This document shows positions 15,495-23,119 of a stretch of 33,017 nucleotides of DNA, one piece after another. The number at the start of each line of letters is the position of its first letter. Positions within the stretch are counted from its first letter, which is position 1. The notes beneath the pieces were generated by a model. The model was not told the origin of the DNA and did not search any database. It worked only from the letters and a program-made list of their open reading frames with translations. Where the stretch lies: assembly GCA_019240755.1 (NCBI GenBank), contig JAFAXS010000139.1, forward strand, positions 1 through 33,017, written 5' to 3'. This stretch comes from Vulcanimicrobiota bacterium (GTDB lineage Bacteria; Vulcanimicrobiota; Vulcanimicrobiia; Vulcanimicrobiales; Vulcanimicrobiaceae). The position numbers were made by a program, and so were the translations under genes.

Positions 15495-16443
15495 ACGCCG
15501 AAGAGAGCGCGGCCACCGCTTGCGGCTCGACCGGCAGCGAAGTGTCCTGATAACCTCGTAAGATTGCCGCCTGCGACGACACGTCGGGCGCGTGTTTCAG
15601 AACGTGGTTCATTCCCGGCACGATAACGAGCTTGGCCGAAGGGGCCGCGCGTTTGAGCGCTTGCGCATCCTCGACGCCGACTTGCACGTCGGCGGTGCCC
15701 TGCACGATCGTTATGGGTATCCGCAGCCGTGCGATCTCGGCGGCGGGGTCGTACTTGAACCACGCGATGAGGTAGGGTTGCACCGACGGGCGCAAAAGGA
15801 CGGCCAGTTCTTGCGGAACGTTCGGCACCAGGTGCCCCTGCTCGAGCCGTGCGATGATCTCGTCGCATCGCGCGTAGAGCGCGGGCGTTAGTCTTGGTTT
15901 GAGCTGTTCGCGCAGCAATACCGGCGCCGGCCGTCCGGCGCCTTCGAGGCTGACGAACGCATCCGCCGGCGCGCGATCGGCGGCGATCATCCCGATCAGC
16001 GATCCTTCGCTATGGCCTGCTACGATCAGCGCGGAGAACCGCGGATCCTTGCGCAGCAGACGCAGCCAGGCCGCCGCGTCGTCAACGTAATCGTCGAAGC
16101 GCAGCGCTGACTCGGACGTCAATGCGCCGCTGCTGGCGGCAACTCCCCGCTTGTCGTAACGAACGGACGCGATGCCCCGCTGCCTCAGAGCTTCGGCGAG
16201 CAGCGCGTAGGTGTTCGGCCGAATGCCAAGTCCGGAGTTGCCGTTGCGATCCGTCGGCCCCGACCCCGCGATGATGAGCACGAGCGGCGTGGCGCCTGCC
16301 GCCGCGGTCGTCAGGCTGCCGTGGATCGTGTCGGTCGCGGTTAGCAGCGCAACGTCTACGTCGCCGTCCGCTCGAGCATTACCGCGAATCGTTAGCGCGC
16401 CCGCGCTCATCGCCGCGCTCGTGAGAAAGGCTTTACGCTTCAC
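15481..16443 (-). CDS. Exported alpha/beta hydrolase
   Basis: About 320 residues. The N-terminus from the chosen GTG has KRKAFLTSAAMSAGAL, a signal-like segment ending near NARADG. The body is an alpha/beta hydrolase: oxyanion region LIIAGSGPTDRNG, nucleophile Ser in GHSEGS, the Asp in QGTADVQVG and the His in PGMNHVLK. This matches the prolyl-oligopeptidase/dienelactone-hydrolase-like esterases of the YqjL/DUF type, with unknown natural ester. The reading frame opens earlier (16527), but that part lies within thpR and is not conserved; the GTG at 16443 gives the signal peptide and an 11-base overlap. It is the last gene of the folD operon, and its 3' end overlaps the convergent scaffold gene by 14 bases. 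Confidence 0.8.
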   Translation of the reverse strand: MKRKAFLTSAAMSAGALTIRGNARADGDVDVALLTATDTIHGSLTTAAAGATPLVLIIAGSGPTDRNGNSGLGIRPNTYALLAEALRQRGIASVRYDKRGVAASSGALTSESALRFDDYVDDAAAWLRLLRKDPRFSALIVAGHSEGSLIGMIAADRAPADAFVSLEGAGRPAPVLLREQLKPRLTPALYARCDEIIARLEQGHLVPNVPQELAVLLRPSVQPYLIAWFKYDPAAEIARLRIPITIVQGTADVQVGVEDAQALKRAAPSAKLVIVPGMNHVLKHAPDVSSQAAILRGYQDTSLPVEPQAVAALSSAFSAG

Positions 16444-17005
16444 GGCCGAGCCGTACTGTGTCGAGCGCGATATAGCGCGACGTATTGCGCGCCATGTCCG
16501 GCCGCGATTCGAAGAGCGTAAGGGCACCGACGCGCAGAGTTATCGCCGCGAACTCGATCGCCGGGAGCGGTCGTACCGGAGGCTTCACTCGCGCGATCGT
16601 GACGTGGGCAATGGGATCGTCGCGGAAAGCGAACCCGAGCGACGCGTACCGCGCGCGCACGCCGGCGGCAAGCCGTCGGAACGCGGCGCCTTGCTCGCGC
16701 GCGCCGACGTATACGACCCGCGGCTTGCGCTCGTGCGGAAAAGCCCCGACTTTGTCGAGCACGACGCCGAACTCCGACGCGCTGCGCGACGCTGCCTGCA
16801 GGGCGTAGAGAATCTCATCGAGGCGTGGCGGTTCGACGTACCCTAAGAACGCGAGCGTGACGTGCAACTTTTCGGGAAGCTCGTATCTCGCCGCATAGCC
16901 GGTCTTCGAAAGCTGCGCCGCGACGGCGGTGCAGGCAGTGCGCGCGTCGTCGTCGAGCTCGATTCCTACGAAGAGCCTGCGTTTGCGCTCAGGACCGCCG
17001 CTCAC
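16433..17005 (-). CDS. thpR: RNA 2',3'-cyclic phosphodiesterase
   Basis: A 190-residue 2H phosphoesterase. It opens 2',3'-cyclic phosphate at RNA ends, and related enzymes ligate 2'-5' bonds. The two catalytic HxT motifs are clear: His48-Val-Thr50 in LHVTLAFLG and His134-Val-Thr136 in AHVTIARV. The family start RLFVGIELDD is at 10-19. It overlaps the MBL gene upstream as GTGA and the hydrolase downstream by 11 bases, so it is tightly coupled in the operon. Confidence 0.9.
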   Translation of the reverse strand: MSGGPERKRRLFVGIELDDDARTACTAVAAQLSKTGYAARYELPEKLHVTLAFLGYVEPPRLDEILYALQAASRSASEFGVVLDKVGAFPHERKPRVVYVGAREQGAAFRRLAAGVRARYASLGFAFRDDPIAHVTIARVKPPVRPLPAIEFAAITLRVGALTLFESRPDMARNTSRYIALDTVRLGREA

Positions 17006-17637
17006 TGAAGGTAGGGGTTCGTGCGCCGCTCGGCTCCGATCGTCGTGAAGGGACCATGTCCCGGAATGACCGGCGTCGGATCGGCGAACGGCATGAGCTT
17101 CGCGTGAATGGAGGCGACGATGTCGTCCATGGACGTGCCGCCAAGGTCCCAGCGGCCGATGGACCCCGCGAAGAGCGTGTCGCCGCTCAAGAGCGTGACG
17201 TTCGCTTCATTCCCGACGGCGAAGCAGACGCTTCCAGGTGTATGCCCCGGCGTGTGGAGGACCTCGACGTGCACCCCGCCGATGGCAATGCGCTCGCCGT
17301 CGCGCAAACCGCCGTCGAGCGCTACGACGTCCGGCGCCGCGGGCAACCCGAGCCATCCAGCCTGCAGCGCCAGCGTTTCATACAGAGGGAGATCGGCGGG
17401 ATGCAGGCGGGCGGCCGCGCCGGTGCTCTCCCGCAGGCGGCCCACGTCGCCGATGTGATCGATGTGCGCGTGCGTGTGCAACAAGAGCTTCGCGCGCCAA
17501 CCCTTCCGTTCGAGATGCGCGACGACTTGATCGACGCCGTCGCCCCCGTCCACGACGATCGCCTCGCCGCTGCGTTCGTCGGCAAGAATGGTGCAGTTGC
17601 ACGCGAGCGGCCCCACGGCAAATGTTTCGCGAATCAA
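17002..17637 (-). CDS. Glyoxalase II-like MBL-fold hydrolase
   Basis: A 211-residue metallo-beta-lactamase-fold enzyme with the motif HTHAHIDHIGD (zinc ligands His56, His58, Asp60 and His61). Later ligands lie in LHTPGHTPGS, SGDTLF and IPGHGP. This is the hydroxyacylglutathione-hydrolase-like group often called YcbL type. The start is a TTG forming TTGA with the stop of the flavin reductase gene; the reading frame extends further upstream, but that region is Arg-rich out-of-frame sequence of the neighbour. It probably hydrolyses a thioester. The thiol used by this organism is unknown. Confidence 0.87.
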   Translation of the reverse strand: MIRETFAVGPLACNCTILADERSGEAIVVDGGDGVDQVVAHLERKGWRAKLLLHTHAHIDHIGDVGRLRESTGAAARLHPADLPLYETLALQAGWLGLPAAPDVVALDGGLRDGERIAIGGVHVEVLHTPGHTPGSVCFAVGNEANVTLLSGDTLFAGSIGRWDLGGTSMDDIVASIHAKLMPFADPTPVIPGHGPFTTIGAERRTNPYLQ

Positions 17638-18116
17638 TCGACGTAGATCCCGAAGTCGTGAAAGCCGCCGTTGAAATAGCCGAGCGGTGAGCCGGGTCGT
17701 GCGCCGGCACCGACGACGTGGCCGATCAAGATCGAATGCGACCCGAAGTGGTACTCGTGCGCAACTTCGCAATCGAAGTGCGCAATCGTGCCGTGCAAGA
17801 CCGGTGCGCCCGTCGCGTCCGTGCCGTAAGCGATGTCCGCGAACTGACGCTCGCGGACCCTGCCGGAGAAGTGCTCGGCGAGACGCCGCTGATTGCCCGC
17901 GAGAACGTTGACGCAAAAGATGCGCGACGTCGAGATGAAGAGATAGCTGCGCGCCTCTCGATTGATGCAGATCAATAGCGACGGCGGATCGAGGGAGACG
18001 CTGGCGAGGGCGTTGACGGTGATGCCGCGCGGCTCGCCATCTTTCAAGCTGGTCACTACAGTAACGCCGGTCGGGACGTGGCGCATCGCGGTGCGAAACG
18101 CCGTTGGATCGATCAT
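17634..18116 (-). CDS. Flavin reductase-like FMN-binding protein
   Basis: A 160-residue protein of the flavin reductase (DIM6/NTAB, HpaC-like) family. Characteristic segments are FRTAMRHVPTGVTVVTS at the start, then GITVNALASVSLDPPSLL, which binds the FMN phosphate, and HFGSHSILIGHV near the end. Such proteins reduce free FMN for partner monooxygenases or bind FMN as a cofactor. No partner oxygenase is in the operon. It overlaps both neighbours by four bases (ATGA with the methyltransferase, TTGA with the MBL gene). Confidence 0.87.
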   Translation of the reverse strand: MIDPTAFRTAMRHVPTGVTVVTSLKDGEPRGITVNALASVSLDPPSLLICINREARSYLFISTSRIFCVNVLAGNQRRLAEHFSGRVRERQFADIAYGTDATGAPVLHGTIAHFDCEVAHEYHFGSHSILIGHVVGAGARPGSPLGYFNGGFHDFGIYVD

Positions 18117-18679
18117 CGCCGGCGCGCGCCTAGGGCCGCACCTGCGCCGATCGGCAAGAGCGTCGCATCGAGCGACGGATGCTCCAGGAAACGCCGCGTG
18201 AAACGAGCGTCGCGGACACAGTCGTTGAAAATTACCAGCCCGGAAAGCTTGAGCATCGGTATGACGAGGTCGAGATAATCATCGTATCGCGCATCGTCGC
18301 CTGCAGCGAAAACGATGTCGAGGTTACGCTGCGGAAAGTTTTCGAGCAGATCGTACGCGGGCGTGGTAAAAACTTCGATGTAATCGTCCTCCGCCGCCCG
18401 GCGGAAAAAGTCCAGCGCAACGCCGGCGCGGGCCGCTTCGTGCTCGATCGTCCAAATGCGGCCCGCCGGCGGCTGAGCGAGCGCCATCCAGAGCGTGGAG
18501 TAGCCGTAGGCCGTGCCAACTTCCAAAATGCGATTGGCCTGCATCGCCGTGACGACCGTCGAGAGAAAACGCCCCATCGGCCGGGAGATCAACGCGACGC
18601 GGTCGGCGGCGGCGCGCTCTTCAATTTCCACGAGCACCGGATGCGGCGGCCGCTGCAGCGCCTCCAGGTCGGGCGTCAT
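18113..18679 (-). CDS. O-methyltransferase (class I SAM-dependent, COMT/CCoAOMT-like)
   Basis: A 188-residue SAM-dependent methyltransferase. The SAM motif ILEVGTAYGYST stands at about 51-62, preceded by a region that ends in MGRFLSTVV as in caffeoyl-CoA-type enzymes. IWTIEHE supplies the ribose-binding acid. The usual metal-binding FIDADK motif is replaced by VFAAGDDARYDDY, so metal binding is uncertain. The substrate is unknown. ATGA overlaps join it to folD and to the flavin reductase gene. Confidence 0.85.
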   Translation of the reverse strand: MTPDLEALQRPPHPVLVEIEERAAADRVALISRPMGRFLSTVVTAMQANRILEVGTAYGYSTLWMALAQPPAGRIWTIEHEAARAGVALDFFRRAAEDDYIEVFTTPAYDLLENFPQRNLDIVFAAGDDARYDDYLDLVIPMLKLSGLVIFNDCVRDARFTRRFLEHPSLDATLLPIGAGAALGARRR

Positions 18680-19518
18680 TCCGCCGCCTTCACCACGTTG
18701 CGCAGCAGCGCGACGTTCGTGACCGGCCCTACGCCGCCCGGCACCGGGGTAATCGCGCCGGCTACCCGCACGGCGCTCTCGAAGTCCACGTCGCCTTTGA
18801 GCACGCCGTCAACCAGCGTCGTGCCCACGTCGATGACCGTCGCGCCCGGCATCAGGTCGTCGCCGCGAACGAGTCCCGGCACGCCGGCCGCAACGACGAC
18901 GACCTCCGAGAGCTTGACGTACGGTTGCAGCCCTCCGGATAAGCGATGCAGTATCGTGACGGTCGCGTCTTGCGCCAGCATGAGCATCGCGACGGGAGCG
19001 CCGACGACGACCGAACGGCCGATCATCACCGCACGGCGTCCGCGCAGGGGCCAGTGCGGACTACGTCCCAGCAAGAGCATTACCGCGGCCGGCGTCGCCG
19101 GGACGTATTGCGTGCCGCTGCCGAATGCCAGCTGGCCTTGATTCGTCGGATGCGAGCCGTCAACGTCCTTGTGCGGCGGAATCGCATCGGCGATCTCGCG
19201 AATCGAGAGATGCGCGGGCAACGGCTGCTGCAATAGCACGCCGTGCGTGTGCGGATCGCGACCGAGCCGCTCGAGGCACGAGCGAACCTCTTGCGTGCCG
19301 GCGCTTCGGTCCAATCGTTCTACCGCTACGACGATGCCGAGACGCTCGCCCGTGCGCGCGAGATTGCGCACGTACGCAAGACTGGACTCATCTTCTCCGA
19401 TGAAGACGATGGCCAATCGCGGTACGATTCCCCGTTCCCTCAACGCCGCGGTGCGCGCGCGAAGTTCGGTGCGCAGGTCGGCTGCGAGGCTTCGTCCATC
19501 GAGAATTTGGGCGGCCAC
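18676..19518 (-). CDS. folD: FolD-family protein with the catalytic lysine replaced by leucine
   Basis: A 280-residue member of the methylene-THF dehydrogenase/methenyl-THF cyclohydrolase family. Family motifs are present: LLQQPLP (95-101), PPHKDVDG (114-121), the Rossmann GRSVVVGAP and the ending TPVPGGVGPVT. However, where FolD has YVxxK, this protein reads YVRNL, placing Leu53 at the lysine essential for cyclohydrolase chemistry (codon CTC at 19360-19362). The usual PCTP segment is PATP. The GTG start is divergent from the thioredoxin gene. Either the enzyme keeps only part of the activity, or it is a paralogue with another role in this operon. No second folD is visible here. Confidence 0.85.
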   Translation of the reverse strand: MAAQILDGRSLAADLRTELRARTAALRERGIVPRLAIVFIGEDESSLAYVRNLARTGERLGIVVAVERLDRSAGTQEVRSCLERLGRDPHTHGVLLQQPLPAHLSIREIADAIPPHKDVDGSHPTNQGQLAFGSGTQYVPATPAAVMLLLGRSPHWPLRGRRAVMIGRSVVVGAPVAMLMLAQDATVTILHRLSGGLQPYVKLSEVVVVAAGVPGLVRGDDLMPGATVIDVGTTLVDGVLKGDVDFESAVRVAGAITPVPGGVGPVTNVALLRNVVKAAE

Positions 19519-19585
19519 GCCGACGGCGTTTCGGGCTCGAAGGAACGGAACCTGGACCCTCGCGCGGAAGCAGAGCGGTCCAGCG

Positions 19586-20116
19586 ATGTACCGTTATCTT
19601 CCGTGGCTCGTCTTGGCGGTCGGCGTCACTCTGATTGCGACCGTGTTCGAGCCGATGTTCGCGACGCGCGCCGTCAAGTCGGGGCCGCAGGGCTTCGCGG
19701 GGCAGGCGGCGCCCGTTTTCGCGTTGCAGGACGATCGCGGATCCACCGTCTCGTTGGACGCGTATCGTCACCGCATCGTCGTGATGAACCTTTGGGCATC
19801 GTGGTGTCCGCCGTGCCGCGAAGAGATGCCCGATCTGCAACGCCTGGCGGAACGCTACGGCGCGCGCGGCGTCGCCGTCGTCGGCGTGAACGAAGGCGAA
19901 TCGGTCGAACGGGCGCGTGCCTTCGCGGCGTCGCTGCGCATTCGTTTTCCCATTTGGATCGACTCCGCGGAGCGGTATGGTCGCGTGTACGGCGCTCTGG
20001 GACTTCCCACGACGGTCATCTTGAACGGTGAAGGCGTGGTGATCCGCGGCTTCGATGGACCGTTGACGTTCGATCAAATGGAAGCCGCTGCGTCTGCGGC
20101 GCTTCACGGTTCGTGA
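19586..20116 (+). CDS. TlpA/ResA-like membrane-anchored thioredoxin
   Basis: A 176-residue protein with an N-terminal membrane anchor (YLPWLVLAVGVTLIATVF, about 4-21) and a thioredoxin fold outside the membrane. The redox site is WASWCPPC (Cys74, Cys77), and GLPTTVIL carries the cis-Pro. These proteins reduce disulfides in apocytochromes or other exported proteins. The ATG at 19586 is chosen because it starts the anchor; the open frame upstream runs antisense through folD. The next gene overlaps by four bases (GTGA). Confidence 0.88.
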   Translation: MYRYLPWLVLAVGVTLIATVFEPMFATRAVKSGPQGFAGQAAPVFALQDDRGSTVSLDAYRHRIVVMNLWASWCPPCREEMPDLQRLAERYGARGVAVVGVNEGESVERARAFAASLRIRFPIWIDSAERYGRVYGALGLPTTVILNGEGVVIRGFDGPLTFDQMEAAASAALHGS

Positions 20117-21033
20117 CGCTCTGCACGGTCGCCGCTCTGGCGACGATAGTCTTGGTCGGCGCGCAGATCGTTCTTCCCGGCAAAGCGCTCTATCACTACG
20201 GATGGTATAACGTCGCAATCGCGGGTATGGCGGTCATCGTGGTCGTGGCGGCGCGCGCACCGCTGCGCTCCGCGCGTACGCGCGCCTTACGGGCCGGCAT
20301 TGCCGCCATTGTCTTCGGGTCGGCGATCGCCGCAGTGGCCGGCATCGCGAGCGGATTGTTCGGTCCGGAGAATCAGCAGGTCATCGGATCGCCGGCCCAA
20401 CGAGTCTCCGTCGAGGGCCTCGGCACGCTGGTCTTTCCCCTCGGCGTCGCTACGGCGGGAGACGATGCCGGCGTGCAACTTTTGCGACCGCTGCACGCGC
20501 CGCTCGAGATCTCGACCCGCTCGGGCAATCTCGGAAATTTCGTAGCACGCTCGATCGTGCGGACGGTCGTCGAGATCGACGCCCAAGACGCGTTCGGCAA
20601 TCGGCTCACCATCACGCAGCCGTCGGGACGCAGCTTTCTTTCGCCGGTCCTCTTGATGGAACACCGACAAACGATCGCGGGGTTTGCACTGCCCTTCGAC
20701 TCGTTCAACCTGCCCGCCGCGCATCGCATCGTCAAGGCGGTGCTCTTTTCGGCTGCCGAGGCCGCGATGTTTCAACGCGGAACGGAAGCACCCGCCGTTC
20801 TCTTCGCGGTTGACGACGAAAACGATCGGCCTCTGCCGCACGGCATCGGCTTGGCTGCAAGCGGCCGTCGCATACGCCTCGGCGGCTTACAGCTGCGGGC
20901 GGTCGTGGGGGCGTTTCCGGCCGTCGAGCTCGTCTCCGCGCCAAACCTGGTCGCGTCCATCGCGGGCGCGTTACTGGTCGTCGGCTCGACGACCCTCATT
21001 GCCCTGCAACGACGGCGCGCACGTTACGGATGA
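20113..21033 (+). CDS. Membrane protein with large extracytoplasmic beta domain, partner of the thioredoxin
   Basis: A 306-residue protein. The predicted order is three N-terminal membrane helices (about 3-20, 34-46, 62-83), an extracytoplasmic beta-rich domain of about 190 residues, and one C-terminal membrane helix (about 279-297). This topology resembles ResB/Ccs1 of cytochrome c assembly, and the TlpA/ResA-like gene just upstream would fit, but I see no convincing ResB sequence motif and the protein is shorter. The translation start overlaps the thioredoxin stop. Its 3' end overlaps the convergent glycosidase-family gene by 38 bases. It could equally be an unrelated membrane protein. Confidence 0.6.
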   Translation: MTLCTVAALATIVLVGAQIVLPGKALYHYGWYNVAIAGMAVIVVVAARAPLRSARTRALRAGIAAIVFGSAIAAVAGIASGLFGPENQQVIGSPAQRVSVEGLGTLVFPLGVATAGDDAGVQLLRPLHAPLEISTRSGNLGNFVARSIVRTVVEIDAQDAFGNRLTITQPSGRSFLSPVLLMEHRQTIAGFALPFDSFNLPAAHRIVKAVLFSAAEAAMFQRGTEAPAVLFAVDDENDRPLPHGIGLAASGRRIRLGGLQLRAVVGAFPAVELVSAPNLVASIAGALLVVGSTTLIALQRRRARYG

Positions 21034-23119
21034 CGACGCTTCCCTCCGATAGCTCGATGCCTTTTAAAGGAAGAACGTAGAGCGAGAACAGCCGCGCAGC
21101 GTCGGTGTCGGGCGGGAATCGAACGGTGACGGTTCGCCATCCCGGCTCGCCAAGTTGCGTCGCATCGAGGAGAACGTCTTCGTTGATCTGGTTGCGGACG
21201 TCTATGCGCAACCGGGCAGCGCTGCCGTCATCGCGCACGTCGAACGTGACGCCGAGCGTATCCGGCGGAAGCGGCAGATCGGAAACCGCATACGCGCCGC
21301 GCTCGCCGCCGGAGAACGAGAACGTGAGCGCAACGCAGCTCCCGCACCCGTAGCCCTTGACCAGTGATCCCGCGCCGCCGGAGGGATGCGTCAGGAACCG
21401 TGCGTGTGACGCGAACGCGAGCGCAACGTCGTGTGAGCCGACGGTGAGCGCAGTGCTTGCAACGGAGTTTCCGATGCGCACGCCGATGCGGGCGTCGCGT
21501 CCCGTCGCGCGATACACCCCGCGGCCATCAATGGAGCCGACAGTCGCGCTCCACCGCAACGCCGGCGGCAGGGCGAGCGGATAGCCGTCGCGGTCATAGG
21601 CTCGAGCCGTCAGCGCGATCGTCCCGTTCGGATTGACGTTCGGCCGTGCCGGAAAAATTTCGATGCGCGCCGGCGCGGCTGCGATCTCGAGTCCGACTTC
21701 GCCGCGCAATCGGCGATCTCGCAGCAGCACACGTCCCCAGCCCGGATTTCCCGCAACGAACGAGCCGTTGCGAAGCTCGCCTAACGAGGCGGGCGTGACG
21801 CGCGCCGCGATCGGGCCGAAACCGCCCACGACGTGATTCGCCGCATCCACCGCCGCGACGCGCAACGGCACTTCCGCTCCGGGAACCGCGCGCACGGTAA
21901 AGGGCCGAGCCACAAGGCGCACGGGCGGCCCGGTCTTGGCAAGGCTGTAAACGAAGATTCCATCGGCGACCGGGCGCTCGCGACCGTCGGAGGGCGAGTT
22001 GAGGACGCCGGCCTCAGCTTCTCCCAGGCGGCGCGCGACGATCGTCGACGATCCGCCTCCGTCAAAGAGCAGCCCCTCCTCGGCGCCGAGCGAGCGCATC
22101 AGTGCGGAAAACTCGCGCCGCGTTACTCCGACGCTCACGTCGGGTTGCCGTCCATCCACCTCGATCAGGTACAGCAGGCCGCCGCTCGTTATGGCCGTTC
22201 CCGAACACGGCATCCGTTTTTCGTTTTCGGCGCGGTACGGCGCGTCGCGGTCGTCGTACCACCGGCCGTCGTGAAGGATCAGCGCGCCGCCCCCGATTGC
22301 CTCCGTCAGCCGGTCGAGCCCGAACGGCTGCAGGTCGCCCGTCACGGTGATGAGATCGTTGACCTCGGGAACGTTGATGTAGCTGTAGTCGCTCGGTCCG
22401 ATCGCGACGTAATATCCGGGCGGCTGCTGCGCGGTATTGTCGGCGACGCCGGCAACCCGATAGCGGCCGAGCGGCGGCGCTTCGCCCAGCGGTTGCACTT
22501 TGACGAGCGTGACGTTCTCTTCGGGCGGCACTCGCCCGTAGAGCGGTGTGATCAGGGAGAGACCGCCGTTGGGAGGCATTTCGTCGATGCCTTCGAGCGG
22601 CATCGTCCGGGCGTCAATTTGGATCTCGCCCGAGAACGAGAACTCCGCGAAGTGCGGTGCTCCGTCCCGCGTGATCGCCAATGCGTAGCGCTTGTACGGC
22701 AACTGCAGCAGTGCGCCGTCGCGCACGACCATGCCGATCGGGCGATTCGTGTTGCCGATGTCAAAAAAATCTCCGTTCAGTCCACCCACAGCGCGATCGC
22801 GTCGCGCCATCGAGCCGACGGTCTCTCCTTTGGAGATCAGCGCATCGTCGGCCAAGATCACGCCGAGCTTCACGTCGGTCCTCGCCGTCTGCACGACGAT
22901 GACATGCACCGACAACGGGCCCGCGACCGTCCGAAGGCGGTAGTCGCCGTAATCGACGCCCGGCGCGACGTTTTCTATTGTCGGCGCCTGCGCGACGATC
23001 GCGGGGAAGGGAGCCGGCGGATCGAGCCGGTCGGGAAGCGTGGCCGCCCGCGCGGCGCTGCCGAGGCACGCGACGGCCGCGAAAACGAGAAGCGACGCTA
23101 GCCGGATCGTGAATGCCAT
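20996..23119 (-). CDS. Secreted phosphodiester glycosidase-family (NAGPA-like) protein
   Basis: A 707-residue exported protein. A signal peptide ends near SAARA (25). The central domain matches the NAGPA/DUF2233 phosphodiester glycosidase family, which in the human enzyme removes GlcNAc from mannose 6-phosphate diesters. Motifs are GGLNGDFFD (112-120), an IGGGALIL strand, and LLFDGGGSST around 346-355. The C-terminal half (about 385-700) is a set of beta-sandwich modules, including an Ig-like PNVNPNGTIALTARAYD segment and a last carbohydrate-binding-like module. Bacterial members act on cell-wall or exopolysaccharide phosphodiesters. It overlaps the beta-propeller gene by 22 bases and is the last gene of the operon. 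Confidence 0.85.
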   Translation of the reverse strand: MAFTIRLASLLVFAAVACLGSAARAATLPDRLDPPAPFPAIVAQAPTIENVAPGVDYGDYRLRTVAGPLSVHVIVVQTARTDVKLGVILADDALISKGETVGSMARRDRAVGGLNGDFFDIGNTNRPIGMVVRDGALLQLPYKRYALAITRDGAPHFAEFSFSGEIQIDARTMPLEGIDEMPPNGGLSLITPLYGRVPPEENVTLVKVQPLGEAPPLGRYRVAGVADNTAQQPPGYYVAIGPSDYSYINVPEVNDLITVTGDLQPFGLDRLTEAIGGGALILHDGRWYDDRDAPYRAENEKRMPCSGTAITSGGLLYLIEVDGRQPDVSVGVTRREFSALMRSLGAEEGLLFDGGGSSTIVARRLGEAEAGVLNSPSDGRERPVADGIFVYSLAKTGPPVRLVARPFTVRAVPGAEVPLRVAAVDAANHVVGGFGPIAARVTPASLGELRNGSFVAGNPGWGRVLLRDRRLRGEVGLEIAAAPARIEIFPARPNVNPNGTIALTARAYDRDGYPLALPPALRWSATVGSIDGRGVYRATGRDARIGVRIGNSVASTALTVGSHDVALAFASHARFLTHPSGGAGSLVKGYGCGSCVALTFSFSGGERGAYAVSDLPLPPDTLGVTFDVRDDGSAARLRIDVRNQINEDVLLDATQLGEPGWRTVTVRFPPDTDAARLFSLYVLPLKGIELSEGSVVIRNVRAVVAGQ

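Noticed and set aside
17638-17916. N-terminal extension of the glyoxalase II-like protein up to 17916
   Set aside because: The extra stretch is Arg-rich and lies in another frame over the flavin reductase; the conserved MBL sequence begins at the TTG 17637.
18179-19141. 320-codon plus-strand open frame across the methyltransferase and folD
   Set aside because: Antisense to two genes with clear motifs and linked by overlaps; the frame has no motif of its own.
21833-23101. 422-codon plus-strand open frame opposite the glycosidase-family gene
   Set aside because: Composition is Arg/Asp/His-rich without domain signals, while the minus strand encodes a complete NAGPA-like protein.
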